This document shows, one piece after another, positions 47,539-55,285 of a stretch of DNA of 64,000 bases; position 1 is the first letter of the stretch, and each line of letters begins with the position of its first letter. A program made the translations under genes and the position numbers. The stretch comes from Fluviicola sp. (GTDB lineage Bacteria > Bacteroidota > Bacteroidia > Flavobacteriales_D > Crocinitomicaceae), in contig NZ_JBCNJT010000002.1 of the NCBI RefSeq assembly GCF_039596395.1, positions 1,116,001-1,180,000 on the forward strand, given 5' to 3'. A model generated the notes under the pieces. It had not been told where the DNA came from. It made no database searches and worked only from the letters and a program-made list of their open reading frames with translations.

Positions 47539-48480
47539 ATGGAAAGCGTTCATTCAAAAATTCTGGTGTTTGGAGAATACGGCGTTTTACACAATGGAAT
47601 GGCCCTGACTATTCCGTTCAGTAAATTCTCCGGGGAATTGTGCTACCCTGAAAACGGGGAAGAAAGCGCAATGGCCGTATTGTCGAACAAAGGTATTAGA
47701 GAATTCTTCAAACATATTTTAGAAAATCACACCGACGATACATTCAAACTGAATGTGAACAAACTGTCCAAAGAACTGGACAAAGGATTGTTCTTCAGAA
47801 GTGATATTCCACAAGGTTTCGGACTGGGAAGTTCCGGTGCATTGGTTGCCGCAATATTCCTGCGCTACCTGGAAAAGGCCGGAGATTTCAAAGATGAATT
47901 GAAACATTTGACCATGGATCATATTCAGAGCCTGAAAAGCTATCTGGGAAGCCTGGAAGGGCATTTTCACGGGAAAAGTTCCGGGATTGATCCTTTGAGT
48001 ATCATTATCAATAAACCCTTGTTGCTGAAAGCCAATAAGGAAATCGAACGGGTGGACATTCCTGCTTACGATGAAGCCGGAAAGAATGTCATGTTCCTGT
48101 TGAATACCGGAATAGCACGAAATTCCGAGAAACTGATCAAGCAATTCAACACCGCTTGCGAAAAGGAAGATGTTCAGAAAAAAATGGAAACCAAATTGAT
48201 CGAGTATACCAATGCAGGAATCATGAATTTCCTGAACGGAGATACCGAGAGTTTTTATCAAAATCTGCAGAAATTGGTGAAATTCCAACTGGATGAAATG
48301 CACTACCTGATCCCGGAAAAATACCAGGGAATTGTCAAGCAAGGCCTGGATTCTGAAGATTATTACCTGAAGATTTGCGGTGCCGGCGGTGGCGGATACA
48401 TGATCGGGTTTACTCAAAACTGGGAAAAAACCCAGGAATTATTAAAAGACGAAGAATTAGAAGTTTTCTATAGATTTTAA
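47539..48480 (+). CDS. Mevalonate kinase
   Basis: Phosphorylates mevalonate. The 313-residue GHMP protein has KILVFGEYGVL at the N-terminus, the loop GFGLGSSGAL at 93-102 and the mevalonate-kinase signature SLEGHFHGKSSGIDP, with catalytic Glu140 and Asp151. The C-terminal CGAGGGGYMIG motif is present. It is clearly distinct from the GYDIA kinase 1 kb upstream. Spacing to neighbours is 3 nt on each side. Confidence 0.9.
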   Translation: MESVHSKILVFGEYGVLHNGMALTIPFSKFSGELCYPENGEESAMAVLSNKGIREFFKHILENHTDDTFKLNVNKLSKELDKGLFFRSDIPQGFGLGSSGALVAAIFLRYLEKAGDFKDELKHLTMDHIQSLKSYLGSLEGHFHGKSSGIDPLSIIINKPLLLKANKEIERVDIPAYDEAGKNVMFLLNTGIARNSEKLIKQFNTACEKEDVQKKMETKLIEYTNAGIMNFLNGDTESFYQNLQKLVKFQLDEMHYLIPEKYQGIVKQGLDSEDYYLKICGAGGGGYMIGFTQNWEKTQELLKDEELEVFYRF

Positions 48481-48483
48481 AGT

Positions 48484-49470
48484 ATGACAACAACAACTAC
48501 AATAAAACAGGATTTGGAAATCCAAAGACAGGCAATCGTTCAATTTTTGGAGACATCTGCATTGGAAGGTTTCCCGAGTAATTTGGCGGATTCCACCTAC
48601 CATATCATGACATTGGAAGGAAAGCGTTTGCGTCCGATCATGGTGTTGATGGCTGCACAGGGATTTGGCGTAAGTACTGAAGCTGCTATGTCTGCGGCTA
48701 TTTCAATCGAAGTGTTCCACAATTTCACATTAGTACACGACGATATCATGGACAAAGCTCCTTTGCGAAGAGGAACAATCACGGTTCATGAGAAATACGG
48801 CGTAGATAAAGCGATTGTAACAGGAGATGCGATGTTGCCTCATTCCGTTGGGTTGTTGATCAAAGGAAATGAAGATAAATCAGTGGTTTTGTTGAAAAGC
48901 TTCCTGAAAATGGCTCAGGAAGTAATGGAAGGACAGCAGTACGATATGGAATTCGAAACACAGGACGTAGTAACTGTGGACGAATACATGAACATGATCC
49001 GCCTGAAGACATCTGTACTGTTCGGATGTGCTTGTGAAGTAGGTGCGATTTTGGGGAATGCTTCCGAGGAAGATCAGAAAAAACTATACGATTTCGGATT
49101 GTACACAGGATTGGCATTCCAGATCATGGATGACTACCTGGATACATTCGGGGATGATTCATTCGGAAAACGAATCGGAGGCGATATCCTGCTGAATAAA
49201 AAAACATACTTGCTGATCAATGCCATGCAACACGCCAATGCAGATCAAAAAGCACGTATCACCGAATTATTTGCTGAGAAAAACGAAGAAGCGAAAATCA
49301 GCGGGTTCCAGGCTATTTTTAAGGAAATCGGTGTAGATAAAATCGCTTTGGATAAAATGGAAGAATTGCACGACAAATCTGTTGAAGCGGTGATGTCTTC
49401 CGGGCTTTCCGAAGATGATAAACGAAAAATGATCGAATTGGGCGAAATCATGCTTCGCAGAACAACCTGA
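48484..49470 (+). CDS. Polyprenyl (farnesyl/geranylgeranyl) diphosphate synthase
   Basis: Builds the prenyl chain from IPP and DMAPP. The 328-residue protein has GKRLRP at 46-51, the first aspartate-rich motif D86-D-I-M-D90, RRG at 95-97 and the second motif D216-D-Y-L-D220. The first motif has no 2-residue insertion, and Phe81 lies five residues before it, as in the short-chain archaeal-type synthases. The product length therefore cannot be read safely: squalene synthase downstream in the pathway needs C15, but GGPP is possible. Located just before the cyclase gene (6-nt gap). Confidence 0.88.
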   Translation: MTTTTTIKQDLEIQRQAIVQFLETSALEGFPSNLADSTYHIMTLEGKRLRPIMVLMAAQGFGVSTEAAMSAAISIEVFHNFTLVHDDIMDKAPLRRGTITVHEKYGVDKAIVTGDAMLPHSVGLLIKGNEDKSVVLLKSFLKMAQEVMEGQQYDMEFETQDVVTVDEYMNMIRLKTSVLFGCACEVGAILGNASEEDQKKLYDFGLYTGLAFQIMDDYLDTFGDDSFGKRIGGDILLNKKTYLLINAMQHANADQKARITELFAEKNEEAKISGFQAIFKEIGVDKIALDKMEELHDKSVEAVMSSGLSEDDKRKMIELGEIMLRRTT

Positions 49471-49476
49471 TAAGCG

Positions 49477-51732
49477 ATGAATTTCGATCAAAAAGATCCC
49501 GCTTATTTTTGGGATACCTGGAAGTTTGCTTCGAAAAACGGACAACAAACCTGGCAGTTTGAACTTCCCGAAGAGTTGAGAGGAATCATTCAATCGGATT
49601 CCGATTGGGACAAACCGGAAGGAATGGCTTTTTTAAAAGCATTTGACCGTGCGTTTCTTTTTGACAAGAAAGTCAACCCGAATTCCGCTGACCGGGTCAT
49701 CCGTTATTTGCGCAGGAAGCAAGTCGGAGATCCGGAGATTATCTCATCAGATGGTTCAGGTTCACTCAAAGAAAGAGCATACACGAGCCTGCTGAATGGT
49801 TTTTCGTTTTACGAAACCATGCAGGAACCGGATGGAAATTGGGCAGGTGATTACGGAGGCCCGCTTTTCCTGATCCCGGGATTGGTCATTGCATCTTATA
49901 TGACCGGATCGCCTTTCGAAAGGCCGATGCAGGTTCTGATCAAGCGCAATATCTGGAATCACCAGAACGAAGACGGTGGCTGGGGATTACACATCGAAGG
50001 CCATTCAACCATGTTCGGAACAGTCATGCAATACGTGACTTTGCGTATTTTGGGAGAAGATCTTTCCAATCCGGACATGAAACGCGCACAGGATTGGATT
50101 TTAAGCCACGGTGGCGCAACAAGAGTTCCGCAATGGGGGAAGTTCTACCTGTCGCTGCTGAACGTTTATGAGTGGAAAGGAAATGACGCGCTTTTGCCGG
50201 AAATGTGGAAATTTCCGAAATGGGTTCCTTTTCATCCCGGAAAATACTGGTGCCACAACCGCATGATCTTTTTGCCGATGTCATACTGCTACGGTAAAAA
50301 GGTGAAGGCAGAACTGACTCCGTTACTCAAAGAATTACGAAACGAACTCTATACCACTTCCTATGATTCCATCGACTGGAAAAAAGCACGCAGGGAAGCT
50401 TGTGAAACAGATATTTACAACCCGGTTAGCAAATGGTATCTCCGTTTGAGTGGTATTATAAATGCCTACGAGCGCATCCATTCGAAACGTTTCCGGAAAA
50501 AATCCCTTAAGTACGTAGAAGATTACATCGATTTCGAAGATACTTATACGCGGTACATCAATATTGGCCCTGTAAACCAGGCCATCAACTCCATTTGTGC
50601 GTGGCACAATCACGGGAAAGATTCCGAACAGTTCAAAGGCCACGTAAGACGCTGGAAAGATTATTTGTGGATTGCAGAGGATGGAGCAAAAATGGCGGGT
50701 TATAACGGATCTCAATTATGGGATACTGCATTTGCAGGCCAGGCTTTGATCGAAGCAGATATGGAAACTGCTTTCCCGGAAATGGCTGAGAAGATTTACA
50801 GCTACATCGATACCACCCAAATTGAGCGCAATGCAAAAGATTACGACAAATTCTGGGGGGATGTAACACTCGGATGCTGGCCGTTTTCAACCATTGATCA
50901 CGGATGGGCAATCACGGATTGTACGTCGGAAGGAATGAAAACCGCAGTTTTGTACAACAACAAGGAACACATCAACAAGAAAAACCACATCGGTCTGGAA
51001 CGGTTGAAACCTGCTGTTGACTGGTTGTTAAAGATGCAAAATAAAGACGGTGGTTGGGCATCTTACGAAAGACAAAGAGCTCCGGAATGGATTGAAGTAT
51101 TGAATCCAGCTTTGTTATTCGAGAATATCATGACAGAGGCAAGGTATACGGAATGTTCTTCTGCCTCTATCCAGGGATTAAAAGAATTCACTAAACACCA
51201 CGATTATCGACGGGAAGATATCAAAGTTGCCCTGGAGCGTGGAGCCAAATTCCTGAAATCCAAACAAGATCCGGATGGTTCCTGGTACGGATGCTGGGCG
51301 GTGTGTTACACCTATGGTACCTGGTTCGGAATTGAAGGGTTGTTAACTGCCGGTTCTCCAAGTTACGAAAACGGAACGCCTTCCCCGGAAATCCAAAAAG
51401 GTTGTGAGTTTTTGTTGAGTAAACAACGCGCTGACGGAAGCTGGGGAGAATCTTTCGAATCCTGTGTGCAACATCGCTATGTAGAACACGAAGACGGACA
51501 AATAATCAATACGGCCTGGGCACTTTTGGCTTTAATGAAAGCGAAGCATCCCAACAAAGCAGCTATTGAAAAAGGAATAGAATTTATCCTTTCCCGCCAG
51601 GAAACAAACGGCGATTTTCCGCAGGAAGGAGTTTCAGGCATCTTCAACGGGAATTGTGCAATTACCTACACGGCTTACCGGAATGTTTTCCCTTTGTGGG
51701 CGATAGCGCGTTATTACCGCTGGTATTCCTAA
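49477..51732 (+). CDS. Oxidosqualene cyclase, cycloartenol/lanosterol synthase type
   Basis: Cyclises 2,3-oxidosqualene to a tetracyclic sterol precursor. The 751-residue protein carries the D481-C-T-S-E motif of oxidosqualene cyclases in place of the DxDD of squalene-hopene cyclases, with the partner Cys560 and several QW repeats (for example QDPDGSWYG and QRADGSW). The catalytic pocket has His260 (WCHNRM), Tyr360 (TRYINIGP) and Ile479 (AITDCTSE), matching His257/Tyr410/Ile481 of Arabidopsis cycloartenol synthase; lanosterol synthases have Val or Thr at the last position. Trp415, Trp607 and Phe723 fit known pocket aromatics. It is the last gene, before a strong terminator. Product assignment to cycloartenol is inference. 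Confidence 0.93.
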   Translation: MNFDQKDPAYFWDTWKFASKNGQQTWQFELPEELRGIIQSDSDWDKPEGMAFLKAFDRAFLFDKKVNPNSADRVIRYLRRKQVGDPEIISSDGSGSLKERAYTSLLNGFSFYETMQEPDGNWAGDYGGPLFLIPGLVIASYMTGSPFERPMQVLIKRNIWNHQNEDGGWGLHIEGHSTMFGTVMQYVTLRILGEDLSNPDMKRAQDWILSHGGATRVPQWGKFYLSLLNVYEWKGNDALLPEMWKFPKWVPFHPGKYWCHNRMIFLPMSYCYGKKVKAELTPLLKELRNELYTTSYDSIDWKKARREACETDIYNPVSKWYLRLSGIINAYERIHSKRFRKKSLKYVEDYIDFEDTYTRYINIGPVNQAINSICAWHNHGKDSEQFKGHVRRWKDYLWIAEDGAKMAGYNGSQLWDTAFAGQALIEADMETAFPEMAEKIYSYIDTTQIERNAKDYDKFWGDVTLGCWPFSTIDHGWAITDCTSEGMKTAVLYNNKEHINKKNHIGLERLKPAVDWLLKMQNKDGGWASYERQRAPEWIEVLNPALLFENIMTEARYTECSSASIQGLKEFTKHHDYRREDIKVALERGAKFLKSKQDPDGSWYGCWAVCYTYGTWFGIEGLLTAGSPSYENGTPSPEIQKGCEFLLSKQRADGSWGESFESCVQHRYVEHEDGQIINTAWALLALMKAKHPNKAAIEKGIEFILSRQETNGDFPQEGVSGIFNGNCAITYTAYRNVFPLWAIARYYRWYS

Positions 51733-51757
51733 AACAAGTACGAGACGAAATAGAAAG

Positions 51758-51791
51758 AAAAGAGCATTTAACACCGGTTGAATGCTCTTTT
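51758..51791 (+). terminator. intrinsic terminator of the sterol operon
   Basis: AAAAGAGCATT pairs with AATGCTCTTTT around a 12-nt loop that can extend the stem, then a further T-rich stretch. Being nearly symmetrical it can also end the convergent SRPBCC gene. Confidence 0.85.
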
Positions 51792-51812
51792 CTTTTAAGG
51801 GAAGCGAAAATG

Positions 51813-52307
51813 CTATTTTTTGAAGGTTGGCAATAGTTGGTCCAATTCGTTTAAGGTCATGGTGAATCCGCCCTGGAAGCCCATTTCGATCATTTGCTCC
51901 ATGCGCTCCAGCGATTCGTTGTAAATGGAAATATCCACGCGGGTGATCCCGTTTTCTTCACTAAAGTTAAAATCCCAATTGGAACCGGGAAGGTTCGGAG
52001 TTCCGTCCTTGTCTGCAAAAGCATTCAGGTATTTGAAATTCGTTTTCGGATTAATGGCCGTATATTCCTGGATAGACCAATGCTCCTGGCCTTCGGGGCT
52101 TACCATGGCATAAAACCGCTTTCCGCCAACTTTGAAATCCATGACTTTCGTTCGGGATGTCCAAGGTTTCGGCGCCCACCATTGGTCCAAATATTCTTGT
52201 TTGGTAAATGCGTCCCAAACCAAATCCAGTTCTGCATCAAATTGTTTGTTCACAAATACCATTTTGGAGGATTTGTCAACGGTAAAGTCAAAGAGTAAAT
52301 TTTTCAT
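51813..52307 (-). CDS. SRPBCC (AHSA1-like) domain protein
   Basis: A 164-residue single-domain protein of the helix-grip fold: [30 protein letters not shown] at the N-terminus is typical of Bacteroidota SRPBCC proteins, with WSIQEYTAI and a C-terminal long helix ([14 protein letters not shown]). Such proteins bind small hydrophobic ligands; the ligand is unknown. It is convergent with the sterol operon, so a link to sterols is only a positional possibility. Unusual repeats lie upstream. Confidence 0.88.
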   Translation of the reverse strand: MKNLLFDFTVDKSSKMVFVNKQFDAELDLVWDAFTKQEYLDQWWAPKPWTSRTKVMDFKVGGKRFYAMVSPEGQEHWSIQEYTAINPKTNFKYLNAFADKDGTPNLPGSNWDFNFSEENGITRVDISIYNESLERMEQMIEMGFQGGFTMTLNELDQLLPTFKK

Positions 52308-52330
52308 TTTTCCTGTTTTTAAACGGTTTG

Positions 52331-52381
52331 AATAGTTTTATGAAACTATTTGGTTGCTAATATATATGCAACTATTCGGTT
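52331..52381. promoter_or_regulatory. probable operator repeats upstream of the SRPBCC gene
   Basis: AATAGTTT-TATG-AAACTATT is a perfect 8-bp inverted repeat at 52331-52350. A second inverted repeat, GTTGC...GCAAC, spans 52353-52372. Direct copies AACTATTTGGTT (52344-52355) and AACTATTCGGTT (52370-52381) differ at one base, 26 nt apart. Two such sites in a row suggest a dimeric repressor, perhaps ArsR-like, but no ArsR gene is next to it. Confidence 0.55.
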
Positions 52382-52502
52382 TCGCAAATTTATTTTCATT
52401 TTTTTGAAAATTTTTGTTGAAAAACCATTGTTTGGAGAAATGAGCGAAGAAAGTCTGAATGAAGTGTGAGCGTAGACTTTACTTCTTCATTACCTTTACG
52501 CT

Positions 52503-53180
52503 ATGATACAACAATATACGCTGGATTTTCTGTCCGATCTAAAAGCAAATAACAACCGGGATTGGTTTCAAACAAACAAAGCAGTTTATGAAAAGGCGCA
52601 TCAAAATGCCATTGCTTTTGCGGATTCCTTACTCGAAAAAATGAGGGTTCATGACTCCATTGAAACAGCATCCGGGAAAGCAAGTTTGTTCCGTATTTAT
52701 GCTGATACGCGCTTTTCAAAAGACAAAGCTCCTTACAAAACGCATTTCGGAATCCGGTTCAGCAGAGCAACAGCCTATTTGCGGGGTGGATATTATTTTC
52801 ACTTGGAACCTGGAAACAGTTTTATGGGCGGCGGATTCTTTTCCCCAGGTCCGGATGATTTAAAACGCATTCGGGAGGATATCAGTTTCAATTACGAAGA
52901 ATGGAAGGAGCTGATAAGTCAGCCCGAGTTTATAGAGACATTCGGGGAACTAAAGGGTGATGGAGTAAAAACAGCCCCAAAAGGTTTTGATAAGGATCAT
53001 CCGGCTATTGAGCTCATCCGGAAAAAGCAATTTATTTTGAGACACCATTTTACGGACAAAGAAGTACTGCAATCAGACTTCGCGGAAAAACTGGATCAAA
53101 CATTCCGGGCACTTCGTCCGTTTTTTGATTATATGAGTGAAGTGTTAACTACAGATTCGAACGGGGAATCGATCTTATAA
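52503..53180 (+). CDS. DUF2461 family protein
   Basis: A 225-residue protein that matches DUF2461/TIGR02453 from the start: LDFLSDLKANNNRDWFQTNK, then FRIYADTRFSKDKAPYKTHFG and GGYYFHLEPG. The function of this widespread family is not known. A TACCTTTA near-consensus -7 box ends 4 nt before the ATG. Confidence 0.9.
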   Translation: MIQQYTLDFLSDLKANNNRDWFQTNKAVYEKAHQNAIAFADSLLEKMRVHDSIETASGKASLFRIYADTRFSKDKAPYKTHFGIRFSRATAYLRGGYYFHLEPGNSFMGGGFFSPGPDDLKRIREDISFNYEEWKELISQPEFIETFGELKGDGVKTAPKGFDKDHPAIELIRKKQFILRHHFTDKEVLQSDFAEKLDQTFRALRPFFDYMSEVLTTDSNGESIL

Positions 53181-53229
53181 GAAAGTCAGTGAATTTGGAC
53201 CGTTGACAATGGTCAAAAAAACGGAAATG

Positions 53230-53450
53230 AAAATCAATGTTTGCGGGAGATTTAAGTTAGTCACCTCCCTCAGATTGAGGAAAATCAGATCGAAACTTCG
53301 AACTCGGATTCCCTTCCTCATTCTCACTCTCCGCTCTCACTCTGAAAGAAAAAAGCATCCGGAGAAAATTTGGTCAGAATGAGAAACAGAATGAAAATGA
53401 GGTAAAAGAAAAAAGCATCATGTTCGTGATGCTTTTTTCTTTTGTGACCC
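53230..53450. repeat. left copy of the tRNA-Arg 3'-flank repeat
   Basis: The core (53297-53450) is 154 nt and differs from the right copy (55021-55174) at one base; weaker similarity reaches back to about 53230. It contains the same perfect hairpin and the last six bases of the tRNA-Arg gene, but the rest of the tRNA is missing here. Confidence 0.85.
53404..53443. terminator. 17-bp hairpin in the left repeat copy
   Basis: AAAAGAAAAAAGCATCA pairs perfectly with TGATGCTTTTTTCTTTT around the loop TGTTCG. It is identical to the tRNA-Arg terminator in the right copy. Confidence 0.8.
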
Positions 53451-53536
53451 TGATGAGAGATGTTTCGAACTATTTGGTGGAAGACTTGACGAGAATTCAG
53501 TAGCAACCCACCTTGTTATCTTTTGTATTTTTTTGC
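53451..53536. other. unassigned spacer
   Basis: Sequence between the left repeat and the tRNA-like element. It has a TTCGAA motif resembling a T-loop at 53464-53469 but no stem forms around it, so I do not call a tRNA. Confidence 0.3.
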
Positions 53537-53668
53537 AGGAAAGGTTGGATTCGAACCAACAGTGTAAAAACTATCAAACGCCCCTTAGAACTCTAGTCTT
53601 AAGCCCCTTGAAACAAGGTCTATTGGAACTTGTTCCAAGGAGGTTGCTCTACCAGTAGCTACTTTCCT
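53537..53668 (-). ncRNA. tRNA-like sequence with an enlarged centre
   Basis: Read on the minus strand, a 7-bp acceptor stem (AGGAAAG / CTTTCCT), a D-arm-like GCTACTGGTAGAGC and a perfect T-arm (GTTGG-TTCGAAT-CCAAC) are present. Between the D- and T-arms lie about 85 nt instead of about 30, with two copies of AAGGGGC and possible hairpins (CTCCTTG/CAAGGGG). No anticodon arm of standard form could be set. The 5' end overlaps the last codons (G-K-stop) of the HEPN-motif gene. It could be a tRNA gene with an insertion, a pseudogene, or a tRNA-like 3' UTR. Confidence 0.4.
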
Positions 53669-54765
53669 AAATTCATTAAAAATTCTTTTATTTCTTCTTT
53701 AGTAATCGTTAATTTAACAAAATTACTATTTAAGTACCCTTTAAATTTAGAATAAAACCTATCAAAATCAGTTGAAAGATTAAAATTACCTTTGTTTTCA
53801 ATTATTCTATCACTTTGGAACGACTCATAAAAATATAATAATAACTCCTTTTCCGTAAAAACGGAGGAAAACATTGAGTCAAGATTGTCAGCTATTTTTC
53901 GAAGAATATTAATGGATTCAATAACTTCTAAATAATTAGAAAACATTAATCTATTTGATTCAAAATCAACATATCGATTGTCTAATCCTTTAATCACATT
54001 CCATTGATGATTTAAAAACTCTCCTTTTTTGCTAATGAAATCGCCAAAAGTACCATTTGCGCGATCATTTGGCTCACGATGAGCAATCACATTTCTTCTT
54101 AACCTAAAATATTCAAGAGTATCGAATAATACCTGAAATGGTATATTGTTTCTATTTAAAATTGTTCCCCAATGTGAACTAACTTCGCAATTTTCATTAC
54201 AAACTCCCAAATTATAAAGAACAGAGTTGACAACTTGATTTGTATTTAAATCAATTAATGATGTAGTTTCTTGAATTTCTTCACGTTCTCTTTCTCTTCT
54301 TGTAACATTGAGAATAATTCCTTTTTTTAAATATTGTTCAACAAGTGTCCTGAGTTTTTCATCCAATTTATCTAAACTATTGGATTGGATTAGCTTAAAT
54401 TCATCAAGCCGTAATTTGATTTTTTTTCCTCTTAAAAATCTTTCTATAGATTGGATTGATGTATAGTATTCTTGTACGAAAATTTCGAGTTGAAGATAAA
54501 TTAATATTAAAGAATTATCATAAATGAACTGGTTTGATTTATTAATTGATTCAGTAATCTCCCTTGTTGTTTTATTGAATTTACCAGAGTAAATATTCGA
54601 GTTGAAAATTTCTCTATTCGCTATTTTTTCTAATGGTTTAGAACCTTTGTAATTCTTTTTAAAGTGTTCTACTTCATTTTCGATTTGTTTTGAACAGAAA
54701 GTATGGTAAATAATACTGTCATTTATTTCTGCAATTCTATTATGGAATTTCTTATAGTGTTTCAT
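53659..54765 (-). CDS. HEPN-motif protein, probable RNase of a defence or toxin system
   Basis: A 368-residue protein, very AT-rich compared with its neighbours, which suggests recent gain. Residues 224-229 read R-N-V-I-A-H within RLRRNVIAHREP, the Rx4-6H motif that forms the catalytic site of HEPN ribonucleases in many abortive-infection and toxin-antitoxin systems; the second part of the protein is all helical, as expected. The first 140 residues are helical with coiled-coil character. I cannot name the subfamily with confidence (MAE_28990/RiboL-PSP-like proteins are the nearest I can recall). No antitoxin partner of normal form is adjacent. It lies between the two repeats. Confidence 0.6.
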   Translation of the reverse strand: MKHYKKFHNRIAEINDSIIYHTFCSKQIENEVEHFKKNYKGSKPLEKIANREIFNSNIYSGKFNKTTREITESINKSNQFIYDNSLILIYLQLEIFVQEYYTSIQSIERFLRGKKIKLRLDEFKLIQSNSLDKLDEKLRTLVEQYLKKGIILNVTRREREREEIQETTSLIDLNTNQVVNSVLYNLGVCNENCEVSSHWGTILNRNNIPFQVLFDTLEYFRLRRNVIAHREPNDRANGTFGDFISKKGEFLNHQWNVIKGLDNRYVDFESNRLMFSNYLEVIESINILRKIADNLDSMFSSVFTEKELLLYFYESFQSDRIIENKGNFNLSTDFDRFYSKFKGYLNSNFVKLTITKEEIKEFLMNLGK

Positions 54766-55020
54766 AAACTAGGATGTGGTTTTCAATCACTAAAATACTC
54801 AGAAAGTGATTTTTCACAAGGCTTTTTCTTGTGAACCTAATGATATATATTCCCAATGATTTTTTAAAGGATTTGAAACTTTTTATCGAATAGAATGATA
54901 CCAGAAAACCCAATTGGATTCGAACGACTCTGATTTGACGAGAAAACACAATAAAATCAATAATTTGCGGGAGATTTCACTTCGCTACCTCCTCCTGAGA
55001 GAGGAAAATCAGGTCAAAGT
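54766..55020. other. AT-rich region upstream of the HEPN-motif gene
   Basis: About 255 nt, with an 8-bp hairpin (TTCACAAG/CTTGTGAA, 54813-54835) close to the start codon, perhaps an operator. A TTCGAA next to a CCAA at about 54915-54930 looks like the T-arm end of another broken tRNA. I see no gene. Confidence 0.4.
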
Positions 55021-55174
55021 TTCGAACTCGGATTCCCTTCCTCATTCTCACTCTCCGCTCTCACTCTGAAAGAAAAAAGCATCCGGAGGAAATTTGGTCA
55101 GAATGAGAAACAGAATGAAAATGAGGTAAAAGAAAAAAGCATCATGTTCGTGATGCTTTTTTCTTTTGTGACCC
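54953..55174. repeat. right copy of the tRNA-Arg 3'-flank repeat
   Basis: Partner of the left copy. The 154-nt core is 55021-55174 and ends six bases into the tRNA-Arg gene; only this copy is joined to a whole tRNA. Confidence 0.85.
55133..55162 (-). terminator. terminator of tRNA-Arg
   Basis: GCATCA/TGATGC with A6 and T6 on the flanks. The complement extends to 17 bp (55128-55167), directly after the tRNA gene on its strand. Confidence 0.85.
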
Positions 55175-55242
55175 CGGAGGGATTCTAACCCCCAACCCTC
55201 AGAGCCGAAATCTGATGCGCTATACAGTTGCGCCACGGAGCC
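55169..55242 (-). tRNA. tRNA-Arg(TCG)
   Basis: 74 nt on the minus strand, no CCA encoded. The acceptor stem GGCTCCG/CGGGGTC pairs with two wobbles, the D-stem GCGC/GCGC is perfect, and the anticodon arm TCAGA-TTTCGGC-TCTGA gives anticodon TCG (reads CGA). The T-arm is GGGGG-TTAGAAT-CCCTC, with a TTA start to the loop in place of TTC, a slight oddity. It ends with A as discriminator. Confidence 0.93.
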
Positions 55243-55285
55243 ATTTCGATTGAGTTCTTCAATCTTCCCCAAAATTAGTTCCTTT

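Noticed and set aside
49477-51732. Squalene-hopene cyclase
   Set aside because: The DxDD motif of hopene cyclases is absent; DCTSE and the H/Y/I pocket are those of oxidosqualene cyclases, and an epoxidase is in the operon.
51813-52307. SRPBCC protein as sterol carrier of the operon
   Set aside because: It is convergent, separated by a terminator and has its own regulatory repeats; only position links it to the sterol genes.
53451-53536. Second broken tRNA next to the left repeat
   Set aside because: Only a TTCGAA motif matches; no T-stem or acceptor stem pairs around it.
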